DNA of 9,463 nucleotides, taken from Nitratireductor sp. Its GTDB lineage: Bacteria; Pseudomonadota; Alphaproteobacteria; Rhizobiales; Rhizobiaceae. The stretch is taken from positions 1,393 through 10,855 of the forward strand of contig JAGRLQ010000103.1 in NCBI GenBank assembly GCA_020441735.1, written 5' to 3'. The notes beneath the pieces are model-generated. The model did not search any database and was not told where the DNA came from. It saw nothing but the letters and a program-made list of their open reading frames with translations. Shown here piece after piece: positions 1-6,647 of this stretch; within the stretch, counting starts at the first letter, position 1; each line of letters starts with the position of its first letter. A program made the position numbers and the translations under genes.

Positions 1-413
1 CGCGGCGGAATATTGTAGATGATGATCGGCAGGCTGACGGCTTCGGCTACCGCCTTGAAGTGTTCATAGAGCCCGCGCTGGGTCGGCTTGTTGTAATAGG
101 GGGTAACCACCAGAACGCCATCGGCTCCCACTTTTTCGGCATGCCTGGCAAGGCGCACCGATTCAGCGGTATTGTTGGAGCCGGCACCGGCAATCACCGG
201 CACGCGCTTGTTGGCAACCTCGACGCAGATCGCGACAACACGATCATGCTCCTCATGGCTCAGCGTTGGCGACTCGCCCGTGGTTCCGACGGGAACCAGG
301 CCGTTGCTGCCTTCGGCGATCTGCCATTCGACGAACTCGCGAAAGGCCTTCTCATCCACCTGGCCCTTGCTGTCGAACGGCGTGACGAGCGCGGTGAACG
401 ATCCCCTGAACAT
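1..413 (-). CDS. dapA: 4-hydroxy-tetrahydrodipicolinate synthase, N-terminal 137 residues (cut by window edge)
   Basis: Condenses pyruvate with aspartate semialdehyde, the first committed step of the diaminopimelate/lysine pathway in the cytoplasm. Reading the minus strand from the ATG at 413 gives a protein beginning MFRGSFTALVTPF and containing GTTGESPTL (residues 43-51, with the Thr44/Thr45 pair), AGAGSNNT (76-82 region), TPYYNKP (104-110) and IIIYNIPP, whose Tyr133 matches the catalytic tyrosine position of E. coli DapA. The Schiff-base lysine (about residue 161) lies beyond the left edge. The start is supported by a GGAG Shine-Dalgarno sequence (complement of 422-425) 8 bases upstream and by the usual family N-terminus. 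No frameshift is seen in the visible part. The gene is divergent from the hydrolase at 676, so its promoter must lie within 414-675. Confidence 0.96.
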   Translation of the reverse strand, partial: MFRGSFTALVTPFDSKGQVDEKAFREFVEWQIAEGSNGLVPVGTTGESPTLSHEEHDRVVAICVEVANKRVPVIAGAGSNNTAESVRLARHAEKVGADGVLVVTPYYNKPTQRGLYEHFKAVAEAVSLPIIIYNIPP

Positions 414-609
414 GATTTTTACTCCGTATTGTGCAGGTTTTGACTTGCGGGCGAAAAGCCCTCCTGCGGAAACCGCGCGACCATACCCATGCACCCGGCA
501 AACGGCAAGCGGAAGCTGCAAACAGGGTGAAGGAGGCCCGCCGCCTGCATAGCCCGATTCCCTTTGCCCACAGAGTTTGGAAATCCCTGCTTGAGGTTGC
601 ATGGGCGGT

Positions 610-622
610 CGTATTGAATACG
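610..622. promoter_or_regulatory. Small inverted repeat in the dapA/hydrolase divergent intergenic region
   Basis: CGTATT-G-AATACG is a perfect 6+6 inverted repeat with a one-base centre. It lies 54 bases before the hydrolase start, inside the 262-base region that must carry promoters for both divergent genes. An AT-rich GGTATAT follows at 622-628 and could be a -10 element, but I could not pair it with a well-spaced -35. The size and symmetry would suit a dimeric repressor (for example GntR- or TetR-like), but no regulator is encoded nearby. The rest of 414-675 shows no gene and no convincing promoter. Confidence 0.25.
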
Positions 623-675
623 GTATATCGCGCCGGAAGAACGGGTGACAAGACACAAGGGTTGATCCAAGAACG

Positions 676-1560
676 ATGGAACACTGGCGGGAACTCGCCT
701 ACTCGGCTTCCGATGGTCTGAAGCTTGCCGGCCGTTGTTACGGCTGGGAGAATCGCGATGCGGTTCCGGTCGTCTGCCTTTCCGGCCTGTCTCGCAATTC
801 GCGCGATTTCCATGAGCTTGCCATGTATCTTTCCGTCGAGGCGCAGACACCCCGGCGCGTGCTGACGCTCGACTATCGCGGCCGGGGCCGCTCGCAATAC
901 GATCCCAACTGGCAGAACTACAATCTTGGCATCGAAGCCGATGATGCAATTCAGGGACTGGTGGCCGCCGGATTACAGCATGCGCATTTCATTGGCACAT
1001 CACGCGGCGGGCTCATCTGCATGCTGCTTGCAGCAATGCGGCCGGGCATCATGCAATCGGTGATCCTGAATGACATCGGCCCGGAAATCGCGGGAGCCGG
1101 TCTCGTGCGCATCAAGAAGACGCTGGAAGCCGATCACACGGCAAGGGACTGGGCGGAAGCAACCGAACGGCTGAAACTTGCCGGAGAGCGCGATTTTCCA
1201 AAGCGCAGTCTTTCGGACTGGGAGCGCCATGCGCGCATGATCTACCGCGAAAACGACAAGAAGCCCGGCCTGGTGCGCGACTTCGACCCGAAGCTCAACA
1301 AGACGATGGCCGAAATTGACCTCGATTCGCCTCTGCCGACCATGTGGGCGCAGTTTGCCGGGCTCGCAAAGCATCCGCTGATGCTGATCCGGGGGAAGAA
1401 CACCGACCTGCTGGAAGAATCGACGGTTCAGAAAATGGCGGAGATGCATCCCGGCATGGAACGGATGGAAATTGCCGATGCGGGCCATGTGCCCGATCTG
1501 GGCGAACGACCGCTTGCGGAACGGGTTGCCACCTTTTTTGAAGCCAACGACACGCACTGA
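676..1560 (+). CDS. Alpha/beta hydrolase fold protein
   Basis: Predicted cytoplasmic hydrolase of 294 residues, a normal length for the family, with no signal peptide or membrane segment. The nucleophile elbow is GTSRGG (107-112), giving Ser109. The histidine is probably His271 in DAGHVPDL, and the acid is probably Asp244 in RGKNTDLLEES, after the strand LMLIRG. A conserved DYRGRGRS stretch (66-73) matches the family. The oxyanion-hole HG found in many members is replaced by LSGLSRNSRDF (35-45). The substrate cannot be told from sequence: esterase, lactonase and C-C hydrolase are all possible. The ribosome binding site before 676 is weak (AAGG about 15 bases upstream), but the next ATG is well inside the fold. 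The gene stands alone, ending in a hairpin terminator and converging on the next gene. Confidence 0.9.
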   Translation: MEHWRELAYSASDGLKLAGRCYGWENRDAVPVVCLSGLSRNSRDFHELAMYLSVEAQTPRRVLTLDYRGRGRSQYDPNWQNYNLGIEADDAIQGLVAAGLQHAHFIGTSRGGLICMLLAAMRPGIMQSVILNDIGPEIAGAGLVRIKKTLEADHTARDWAEATERLKLAGERDFPKRSLSDWERHARMIYRENDKKPGLVRDFDPKLNKTMAEIDLDSPLPTMWAQFAGLAKHPLMLIRGKNTDLLEESTVQKMAEMHPGMERMEIADAGHVPDLGERPLAERVATFFEANDTH

Positions 1561-1598
1561 CGGCGGTCGAGCCACAAATACCAGACGCCGGAAACGCA

Positions 1599-1634
1599 AA
1601 CAGGCCTGCTGCTGGCGGCAGGCCTGTTGCTTTT
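1599..1634 (+). terminator. Rho-independent terminator after the hydrolase gene, possibly bidirectional
   Basis: AACAGGCCTGC (1599-1609) and GCAGGCCTGTT (1618-1628) pair perfectly over 11 base pairs around an 8-base loop. On the plus strand the stem is followed by GCTTTTGTT, a short T-rich tail. It lies 38 bases after the hydrolase stop and 22 bases before the stop of the convergent gene at 1651. On the minus strand the stem is followed by TTTGCGTTT, a weaker tail, so it may also end the convergent operon. Confidence 0.85.
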
Positions 1635-1650
1635 GTTGATCCGGCGATGC

Positions 1651-2520
1651 CTATTTCTTCCGTACGATGCCGGTCCGGCGGCTGGTGCCGACCTTACCCG
1701 CCTCGACGCGTCTGGCGTGCTCGGTCATGCCGCCGGAAGCCAGGATTTTGGCCTCCTTCACCCAGTTCTCGCGCTCTGGTCTGCCGGGGAAACCAAGTTC
1801 GTTGCCAATCCAGGTTTCATGTGCACTTGTCCATTTTGCGATCTGGTCAAAATGGTAGATGCCAAGGGCAAACAGCTTTTTCTCAATGGCTGTTCCGACG
1901 CCATCGATCAGGGTCAGATTGTCGCCCTTGCCACCCCGCGGCTTGGCAATCGTCGGCGGCTTGCTGCCTAAATCGCTGCTTGCCGCCTTGCCGGTGGAGG
2001 ACAGGACCTCGCCCTTGGCCACCCGCTTCGAGAAGGCCGTCTCACCGCCCTTGGCAAGGATGGCCGCCTGCTTGACCCATTCCTCGCGCTCGATGCGGCC
2101 CGGAAATGCCAGGCGTTCACCGATTTCGGCCTGCTCTCTTTTGCTCCACTTTGCGACCTGGGCAAAGGTGGAAACACCAATGGCATTGAGGCGCGCCTCA
2201 TTCTGCCGGCCGACCCCCTTGATGCGCTTCAGATCGTCTTTGACCGTGGGGGCCTTGGGTGCCGGTTTCGGCTTCGGTTTCGATACGCGCTTTCTGGCCG
2301 GTGCCGGCTTCGGCTTGGCAGCCACCGGCATCGAAGCCGGCGGTGGTGGCGGTGCCGGCGGTATCACTCTCGCGGCGACAGGGGCGGCTACCGGTGCAGC
2401 AGGCACGGTTTCACCCTTCGGCGCAGCGGCAAAGAACTGATGCAGCAGGCAGCCGAGAATGCAGCCCAATATATAGGCGATCGCCATCAGCAGCAGTGTC
2501 TGAAGAATAAGCATGGTCAT
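1651..2520 (-). CDS. Membrane-anchored protein with two helix-hairpin-helix modules
   Basis: This 289-residue protein has three parts. Residues about 4-29 are hydrophobic (LILQTLLLMAIAYILGC...) and look like an uncleaved anchor. Residues 33-92 are a low-complexity Pro/Ala/Lys linker. Residues 95-171 and 200-276 are two diverged copies of one module: DDLKRIKGVG...FPGRIEREEWVKQAAILAKGG and DNLTLIDGVG...FPGRPERENWVKEAKILASGG. The xxIxGVG signature is a helix-hairpin-helix. From memory, the second copy (PRGGKGDNL, IYHFDQIAKW) resembles the C-terminal extension of rhizobial NuoE and of L21. The module usually contacts nucleic acid, but DNA binding by this protein is inference. The ATG at 2520 has AGGAG (complement of 2529-2533) 8 bases upstream. 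It is the last gene of the minus-strand trio, 26 bases after the small membrane ORF. Function is unknown. Confidence 0.9.
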   Translation of the reverse strand: MTMLILQTLLLMAIAYILGCILGCLLHQFFAAAPKGETVPAAPVAAPVAARVIPPAPPPPPASMPVAAKPKPAPARKRVSKPKPKPAPKAPTVKDDLKRIKGVGRQNEARLNAIGVSTFAQVAKWSKREQAEIGERLAFPGRIEREEWVKQAAILAKGGETAFSKRVAKGEVLSSTGKAASSDLGSKPPTIAKPRGGKGDNLTLIDGVGTAIEKKLFALGIYHFDQIAKWTSAHETWIGNELGFPGRPERENWVKEAKILASGGMTEHARRVEAGKVGTSRRTGIVRKK

Positions 2521-2546
2521 GACATTTTCTCCTGTTGATCAGACAC

Positions 2547-2645
2547 TTAAACGGGTTTCTTCTCGGATGTTACCCATCCGACAATCAGCCCGATCACAAA
2601 TGCGATGACGAGAAACAGGAAAAGCTGTTCGATGAGGTACCACAT
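2547..2645 (-). CDS. Small single-pass membrane protein (32 aa)
   Basis: A 32-codon reading frame from ATG at 2645 to TAA at 2547-2549. It has MWYLIEQ at the N-terminus, a continuous hydrophobic stretch from about residue 8 to 25 rich in Leu, Phe, Val and Ile with two glycines spaced four apart (Gly19, Gly23), and the charged tail TSEKKPV. The layout is that of a one-helix membrane protein, and the lysine-rich tail favours a cytoplasmic C-terminus. It has one of the best ribosome binding sites in the window, AAGGAGG (complement of 2652-2658), six bases from the ATG and overlapping the stop of the upstream OmpA-like gene. Spacing is 12 bases to the gene before and 26 to the gene after, so it sits inside an operon. 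I recognise no family. A role as a partner or regulator of the membrane-anchored neighbours is inference. Confidence 0.75.
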   Translation of the reverse strand: MWYLIEQLFLFLVIAFVIGLIVGWVTSEKKPV

Positions 2646-2651
2646 GGCATT

Positions 2652-2658
2652 CCTCCTT
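2652..2658 (-). promoter_or_regulatory. Strong Shine-Dalgarno for the 32-aa membrane protein
   Basis: Minus-strand AAGGAGG ends six bases before the ATG at 2645, and its first base overlaps the TAA stop (2660-2658) of the upstream OmpA-like gene. This placement suggests termination-coupled reinitiation and supports the small ORF as a real gene. Confidence 0.75.
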
Positions 2659-4424
2659 TATCGGATAACGGTGAATTCGATGCGGCGGTTGCGGGCCTTG
2701 CCCTCCTCCGTCGCATTGTCGCCTATCGGTTTGGTTTCTCCATAGCCTGCCGCCTTCAGCCGGCCGACGAAAACCCCGTTGTGCACAAGATAAAACCGCA
2801 CGGCGTTCGCCCTGTCCTCGCTGAGACCCTGGTTGTACTCGTCGGAGCCATCGGAGTCGGTATGTCCGCCGATTTCGATCGTCACTGTCGGGCAGCGTTT
2901 CACCAGAAAGGCCAGGCGATCAAGCAGGGCGTAGGAATCCTCATGAATGATGTCCTTCGCCGTTTCAAAACGGATGGAGTTTTGGGCAAGTGTGTCCACC
3001 AGCGCCTGCTGGCACTGCTCAGGATCGAGCATGGTTGCCGCCTCCACCGTTCTCACGGAGATATCATGCTTTCCGACGAAACCGGGCGGCAGACCGTTTT
3101 CAACCCTCGCCCGAATCTCGCTTGCAGCCTGATCCGACAGCGCCTCGCCCGTAACCATCAGATCGGTCCCGGTGATTTGCGCTTTGCTGTTTAACAGACG
3201 GCTTGCCGCCTGAATGGCGACGGAAGCAGCCGCAGCCAGTCCGCGCGGTGCACCAGCGCCGATGGCCAGCGCATTGGTAACGGGCTGGCTGCTTCCAAGC
3301 GATGCTGCGGCCTGCTCGACATTGGCAGCACCAAATGCCTCGTCCGGCTGATAGCCGGAAAGGACCGGCGCTGAACCTTCCATGTTCTCGAAGCTCCAGG
3401 TGTACGGGCTGACAACCGGGAGTTCGATGTTGCTTGTTCCCAGCGATACGCCGCCCGGCATCGCATTGGCCAGATCACTCTCGATCGAGCTTTTAGCATC
3501 GGCGTCTTTTGCCATTCCCTCGACTGAAAGAACCGGGCCGCTCAGGGAAACCGTACCGCTGAGCAGGCGGCCTGCAGCCGAGATCGCAAAACTGCCCGCA
3601 TCCGGCCAGGAGACCCCATCGGGAACCCCGCTGGCCAGTTGCAAACGGTCGGTAACATTGTCCGAAACGCTGCGGGCTGCCTCCAGCAGGGCAGCGCGGC
3701 TGCCCTCATCGGGAACATATCCGCTCAACACCATGCCTTCCGGGGATGTTTCGGTTGCAAGTGAATAGGGAGAAACCGCTGGGGGCACGATACTGCTCGA
3801 GGCGAGCATGCCGCCACCGGGCAGGCTGCCGGAGAGTGCCGAAGCGATGGCGCTGAAGTCATCCGTCGACGCTGCCAACCCTTCGACCGACAGGTCGGTA
3901 TTAACCAGCGACGCCTTACCTGAAACGAGGCCCTTGAGTTGGGAAATGCCGAATGAGGCAAGGTCGGAAAAACCATCCGGCGCGCCCCGGTTTAGGGTGA
4001 GTTGATCGTCAACTTCCCCGCCTCCGGCTGCCTTGGCCGCCTCGACAATGCCAGCGCGTATCTGTTCGCTCGGAACACTGCCGGTGAGCGTTATCCTGCC
4101 GCTCTCTTCCTTGATGGCCGAAAGCGCGAAGGGATCGGCAACCGGCAACAGCGTGGCTTCCGATTTCGCGACCCGTACGTCATAGGCGTCTCCGGCAATC
4201 CGGAGCGCTTCACCCACCGCCTCTTCCGATGGTGCAACGCCCGTCAGGGTCAGATCACGCCCGTCAAGCGCAACCTGCGCCCAGCCGTGATTTGCTGAAA
4301 GACCGTCCAGCGCCTTTGCCTGCAGATCCTGCTCGATCGCGCCGGAGCGCATGAGCATGGCAAGCGCCGTCAACAACACCGTTGCAAGAATGCCCGGCCA
4401 AATCCATTTCTTCCAGTTGCACAT
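2658..4424 (-). CDS. OmpA-family protein with N-terminal membrane anchor and three tandem BON-like repeats
   Basis: A 588-residue envelope protein. Residues about 8-26 form an uncleaved hydrophobic anchor after a basic, Trp-rich N-terminus, so it is probably tethered in the inner membrane and faces the periplasm. Residues about 58-460 hold three repeats of about 121 residues. The markers recur in step: VADPF/AVSPY/VVSPY at 95, 216 and 337; GSVPSE/GYVPDE/GYQPDE at 115, 235 and 357; GAPDG/GVPDG/GAPRG at about 147, 266 and 391. The lobes resemble BON domains. Residues about 475-588 are a C-terminal OmpA domain: NSIRFETAK, GGHTDSDGSDEYN, LSEDRANAV and KARNRRIEF. Asp523 and Arg538 match the pair that binds diaminopimelate of peptidoglycan in characterised OmpA proteins. 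The start at 4424 has GAGG (complement of 4432-4435) seven bases upstream. It is the first gene of the minus-strand trio. Role: probably links the inner membrane to the cell wall, comparable in domain logic to BON-OmpA proteins such as mycobacterial ArfA. Confidence 0.93.
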   Translation of the reverse strand: MCNWKKWIWPGILATVLLTALAMLMRSGAIEQDLQAKALDGLSANHGWAQVALDGRDLTLTGVAPSEEAVGEALRIAGDAYDVRVAKSEATLLPVADPFALSAIKEESGRITLTGSVPSEQIRAGIVEAAKAAGGGEVDDQLTLNRGAPDGFSDLASFGISQLKGLVSGKASLVNTDLSVEGLAASTDDFSAIASALSGSLPGGGMLASSSIVPPAVSPYSLATETSPEGMVLSGYVPDEGSRAALLEAARSVSDNVTDRLQLASGVPDGVSWPDAGSFAISAAGRLLSGTVSLSGPVLSVEGMAKDADAKSSIESDLANAMPGGVSLGTSNIELPVVSPYTWSFENMEGSAPVLSGYQPDEAFGAANVEQAAASLGSSQPVTNALAIGAGAPRGLAAAASVAIQAASRLLNSKAQITGTDLMVTGEALSDQAASEIRARVENGLPPGFVGKHDISVRTVEAATMLDPEQCQQALVDTLAQNSIRFETAKDIIHEDSYALLDRLAFLVKRCPTVTIEIGGHTDSDGSDEYNQGLSEDRANAVRFYLVHNGVFVGRLKAAGYGETKPIGDNATEEGKARNRRIEFTVIR

Positions 4425-4819
4425 GGGAACACCTCACCCGCTGCATCGGCGCATGTCACGTCTTGTAAGACCCGCGACAACGCCATAACCAACCGCCCCT
4501 GTCCGGCACATTCAGGTTCTGCCATTTGCGCGGATGCCCGAATACCCAGCCAAACATGTAGCACAGCACCTCAATGCACGTCATTTTGTGCCTGCGCCCA
4601 CTCAAAATCCGGGGAAGAAATCCTCCTGCGGCAGCGATCGCGGCACATCAAGCCCCTCTGGAACCCTGCACCGCGCGTTTCGGCCTTCGAACCGAACTGA
4701 CCTTTATGCGATGCGGCCAATACCCACGAACAGCGCATCGACGACGAGGTTCCCGCGGGCATGTCTTCCCTCACCAGATGGGGCTATCGGACACGATTCA
4801 ATCGCAAATATCAAGAGGA

Positions 4820-4834
4820 ATTACGTAGCGTAAT
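4820..4834. promoter_or_regulatory. Perfect inverted repeat ATTACG-TAG-CGTAAT, candidate operator
   Basis: Six-base arms flank a three-base centre, 15 bases in all, in non-coding DNA about 220 bases before the preferred sulfotransferase start. A symmetric AT-edged site of this size fits a dimeric transcription factor. No cognate regulator is encoded in the window, and it does not match a site I know with certainty. Confidence 0.3.
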
Positions 4835-4905
4835 GTCAGACAGCCGCATTTCGACACGAAAGACTAGTGCGGGCTACCCGGTTGTTCCTCCACAATCTCT
4901 ACCTT

Positions 4906-4939
4906 TTTACCAGATATTCCCGTTTACCAGATATTCCCG
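4906..4939 (+). repeat. Perfect tandem duplication of a 17-base unit
   Basis: TTTACCAGATATTCCCG occurs twice back to back (4906-4922 and 4923-4939) with no mismatch and no spacer, in non-coding DNA upstream of the sulfotransferase operon. The arrangement brings a TTTACC of the first copy 18 bases from the GATATT of the second. This is a weak -35/-10-like pair (four of six matches each) that a single copy would not give. It may be a doubled regulator site, a promoter created by duplication, or a recent slippage product. Confidence 0.9.
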
Positions 4940-4979
4940 GTGAACGGCATCCGAAGAGATGGATCGAGATGGTTCCAAA

Positions 4980-5008
4980 TGGACATCCAGTGTTCTAGAT
5001 TGTATCGA
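4980..5008 (+). promoter_or_regulatory. Weak candidate promoter for the sulfotransferase operon
   Basis: TGGACA (4980-4985, five of six to the -35 consensus) is followed after 17 bases by TATCGA (5003-5008, a poor -10). If used, transcription would start near 5015, downstream of the ATG at 4959. That would make 5052 the only usable start and leave a leader of about 37 bases containing AGGG (5039-5042). This rests on pattern matching only. Confidence 0.2.
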
Positions 5009-5051
5009 TCCGTTGAAACTTGCACACCAACCAGAAACAGGGCCTTGTTCG

Positions 5052-6647
5052 ATGCTGAATGTCGATCCGGCAAAACTCTCGACGCCGCAACGGCTGCAAC
5101 TGATGCGGCAGATGGAAGGCATCCTCAGGAACGATCCGAAGAATCCGGAACTGTGGTGTAATATCGGCGTGCTTCACGCTGCCGATGAGCGCTGGGAAGA
5201 AGCGCAGAAGCATTACAAGAAAGCCCTGAGTTTCCGGAAAAACGATCCGGAAATCCTCAAGCGCACGGTCGAAGCGTTTACCAAGCCTCTGGAGCTTGTG
5301 CAGGCGAGAAAATATGCGCGCAAGCTGTTGGACGTGGCGCCACGAGACCCTGATTCCTATCTGATTTACTCGGACGTCCTGATGAAGATGGGAGCTGCCG
5401 ACAAATCCGTGGAGCTTCTGGATCGGGCACTGAAGTTCATGCCTGGCCACCTGATCCTGCTCAATCAGCTTGCCGAAAGCTACAAGAGTGCCGGCAGGAT
5501 GGCGGAAGCCGACGAGGTGTATGAACGCATCATCGAAATCGATCCCTTTGACGCCGAAGCACTGTACCGGCGCAGCCACAACCATAAATTCACCAAAGAG
5601 GAAGCCGAGGCCATCGAGCCGCAGTTGCTGGCATCTCTTGAAAGACAGCAGATAGACAGTCACCGGGCGTCAGTGCTCTACAGCGCCGGCAAGGTTTTCC
5701 ACGATTGCGGTGAATACGAAAAGGCATTCGACTATCTGAAGAAAGCCAACGAACTCCGTATTCCTTCATCGAACAAAAATGTGTTCAACGAAATTGCCAA
5801 TGCGAAAGCCGGCTTTACCAAGGCGTTCGTTGTCTCAAGACAAGAAAAGGGATACGGGCTAGAAACCGATCAGCCAATTTTCATTCTCGGTCTGCCGCGT
5901 TCAGGGACGACACTGACGGAAAGCATATGCGGTGCGCATTCGCAGATCACCGCCGGCGATGAACAGTCCTATATGGGCGGATTGGCCAAGCCCCTCGGCA
6001 TTCAATCCAATAACACCGCGTTGTTTGTCTCCCGCCTTGAGAGGATCACTCCAGAGGAAAGCAGGGAAATGGCCCGGCACTATCTTGAAATGACCAGGAT
6101 CGTGCATGGCACCACACCGCATTTCACCGACAAGATGCCGCATAACTTCGTCCGCATCGGCATGATCAAGCTGATGTTTCCCAATGCGAAGATCATTCAT
6201 TGCATGCGCAACCCGCTCGACAACGCGGTGTCACTCTATTCCAACTCAATGCGGCCGTACCACAACCAATACAAAACCGATCTCAAATCCCTGGGGCTCT
6301 ACTACATCCAGTATCGCAGCGTGATGCAGCACTGGCACGAGTTGTTCCCCGGTGCCATTCTTGATGTCTTTTACGAGGACATGGTCGTCAATACCGAGTT
6401 GGTGGCCCGCAGGATGATCGATTATCTGGGGCTTGAGTGGGAAGATGGCGTTATGGACCGCCAGGGCTCGCAACGCTCCGTCAAGACTCTGTCGGCTTGG
6501 CAGGTCCGCCAACCCGTCTACACATCTTCCAGCGGCCGCTGGCGCCATTATGAACGCCAGCTACAACCCCTGATTGACGTCATCGGCTCCCATGTTGCCG
6601 ATTATGACAAGGCGCTGGAAGCGCTATCGGGAGAAAACCCGGAATGA
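5052..6647 (+). CDS. TPR-repeat sulfotransferase, first paralogue
   Basis: Predicted cytoplasmic enzyme moving sulfate from PAPS to an unknown acceptor. It has 531 residues from this start. The N-terminal half is TPR-like helical repeats (about 32-65, 67-98, 100-132, 134-166, 205-237). The sulfotransferase domain spans about 274-510. Its PAPS 5'-phosphosulfate loop is LPRSGTTL (PRSGTT 282-287). TAGDE gives Glu304, placed like the catalytic Glu of tyrosylprotein sulfotransferases. CMRNPLDNAVSLYSNS holds Arg386 and Ser394 for the 3'-phosphate, and SVKTLSAWQVRQPVY (476-490) is the conserved C-terminal motif. An in-frame ATG at 4959 adds 31 residues. I prefer 5052 because only 10 of those 31 codons end in G or C, against 22 of the next 30, because AGGG lies nine bases before 5052, and because the length then matches the 530-residue paralogue. 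It overlaps the next gene by ATGA. Confidence 0.93.
   Translation: MLNVDPAKLSTPQRLQLMRQMEGILRNDPKNPELWCNIGVLHAADERWEEAQKHYKKALSFRKNDPEILKRTVEAFTKPLELVQARKYARKLLDVAPRDPDSYLIYSDVLMKMGAADKSVELLDRALKFMPGHLILLNQLAESYKSAGRMAEADEVYERIIEIDPFDAEALYRRSHNHKFTKEEAEAIEPQLLASLERQQIDSHRASVLYSAGKVFHDCGEYEKAFDYLKKANELRIPSSNKNVFNEIANAKAGFTKAFVVSRQEKGYGLETDQPIFILGLPRSGTTLTESICGAHSQITAGDEQSYMGGLAKPLGIQSNNTALFVSRLERITPEESREMARHYLEMTRIVHGTTPHFTDKMPHNFVRIGMIKLMFPNAKIIHCMRNPLDNAVSLYSNSMRPYHNQYKTDLKSLGLYYIQYRSVMQHWHELFPGAILDVFYEDMVVNTELVARRMIDYLGLEWEDGVMDRQGSQRSVKTLSAWQVRQPVYTSSSGRWRHYERQLQPLIDVIGSHVADYDKALEALSGENPE

Larger units (their letters stand above)
4425..5051. other. Divergent intergenic region between the OmpA-like operon and the sulfotransferase operon
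   Basis: About 627 bases without a supported gene. Open frames here, such as plus 4534-4833 and minus 4571-4774, translate to Arg/Ser/Pro-rich sequence with no good ribosome binding site or domain. The region must carry promoters for both directions. On the OmpA side there is a GTCTT-GT-AAGAC inverted repeat (4460-4471), 36 bases before that start codon. On the sulfotransferase side are the ATTACG inverted repeat (4820-4834) and the tandem 17-base duplication (4906-4939). I see nothing structured in the middle part, about 4475-4815. Confidence 0.6.

Noticed and set aside
352..949. Long minus-strand frames of 181 and 176 aa across the dapA/hydrolase region
   Set aside because: They overlap the dapA start, the divergent intergenic region and the 5' part of the hydrolase out of frame. 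Their composition is Arg/Ala/Ser-rich and no family is recognisable.
2535..3194. 219-aa plus-strand open frame
   Set aside because: Lies opposite the OmpA-like gene, the small ORF and their junction. It has no ribosome binding site or domain, whereas the minus strand carries clear OmpA motifs.
4534..4833. 99-aa and 84-aa plus-strand frames in the intergenic region
   Set aside because: No ribosome binding site, no recognisable domain, and amino-acid composition typical of random frames in GC-rich DNA.
4906..4939. CRISPR-like or attachment-site repeat
   Set aside because: Only two copies, directly adjacent with no spacer, and no cas genes, integrase or tRNA nearby.
4833..4943. 36-aa reading frame spanning the 17-base repeats, as a possible leader peptide
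   Set aside because: The only Shine-Dalgarno-like GAGG is 14 bases away, codon use is unlike the neighbours, and the frame ends between the repeats and the operon with no attenuator-like structure.
4995..5663. 222-aa minus-strand frame opposite the first sulfotransferase
   Set aside because: Shadow of the TPR region; the plus strand has the motifs, codon pattern and operon coupling.
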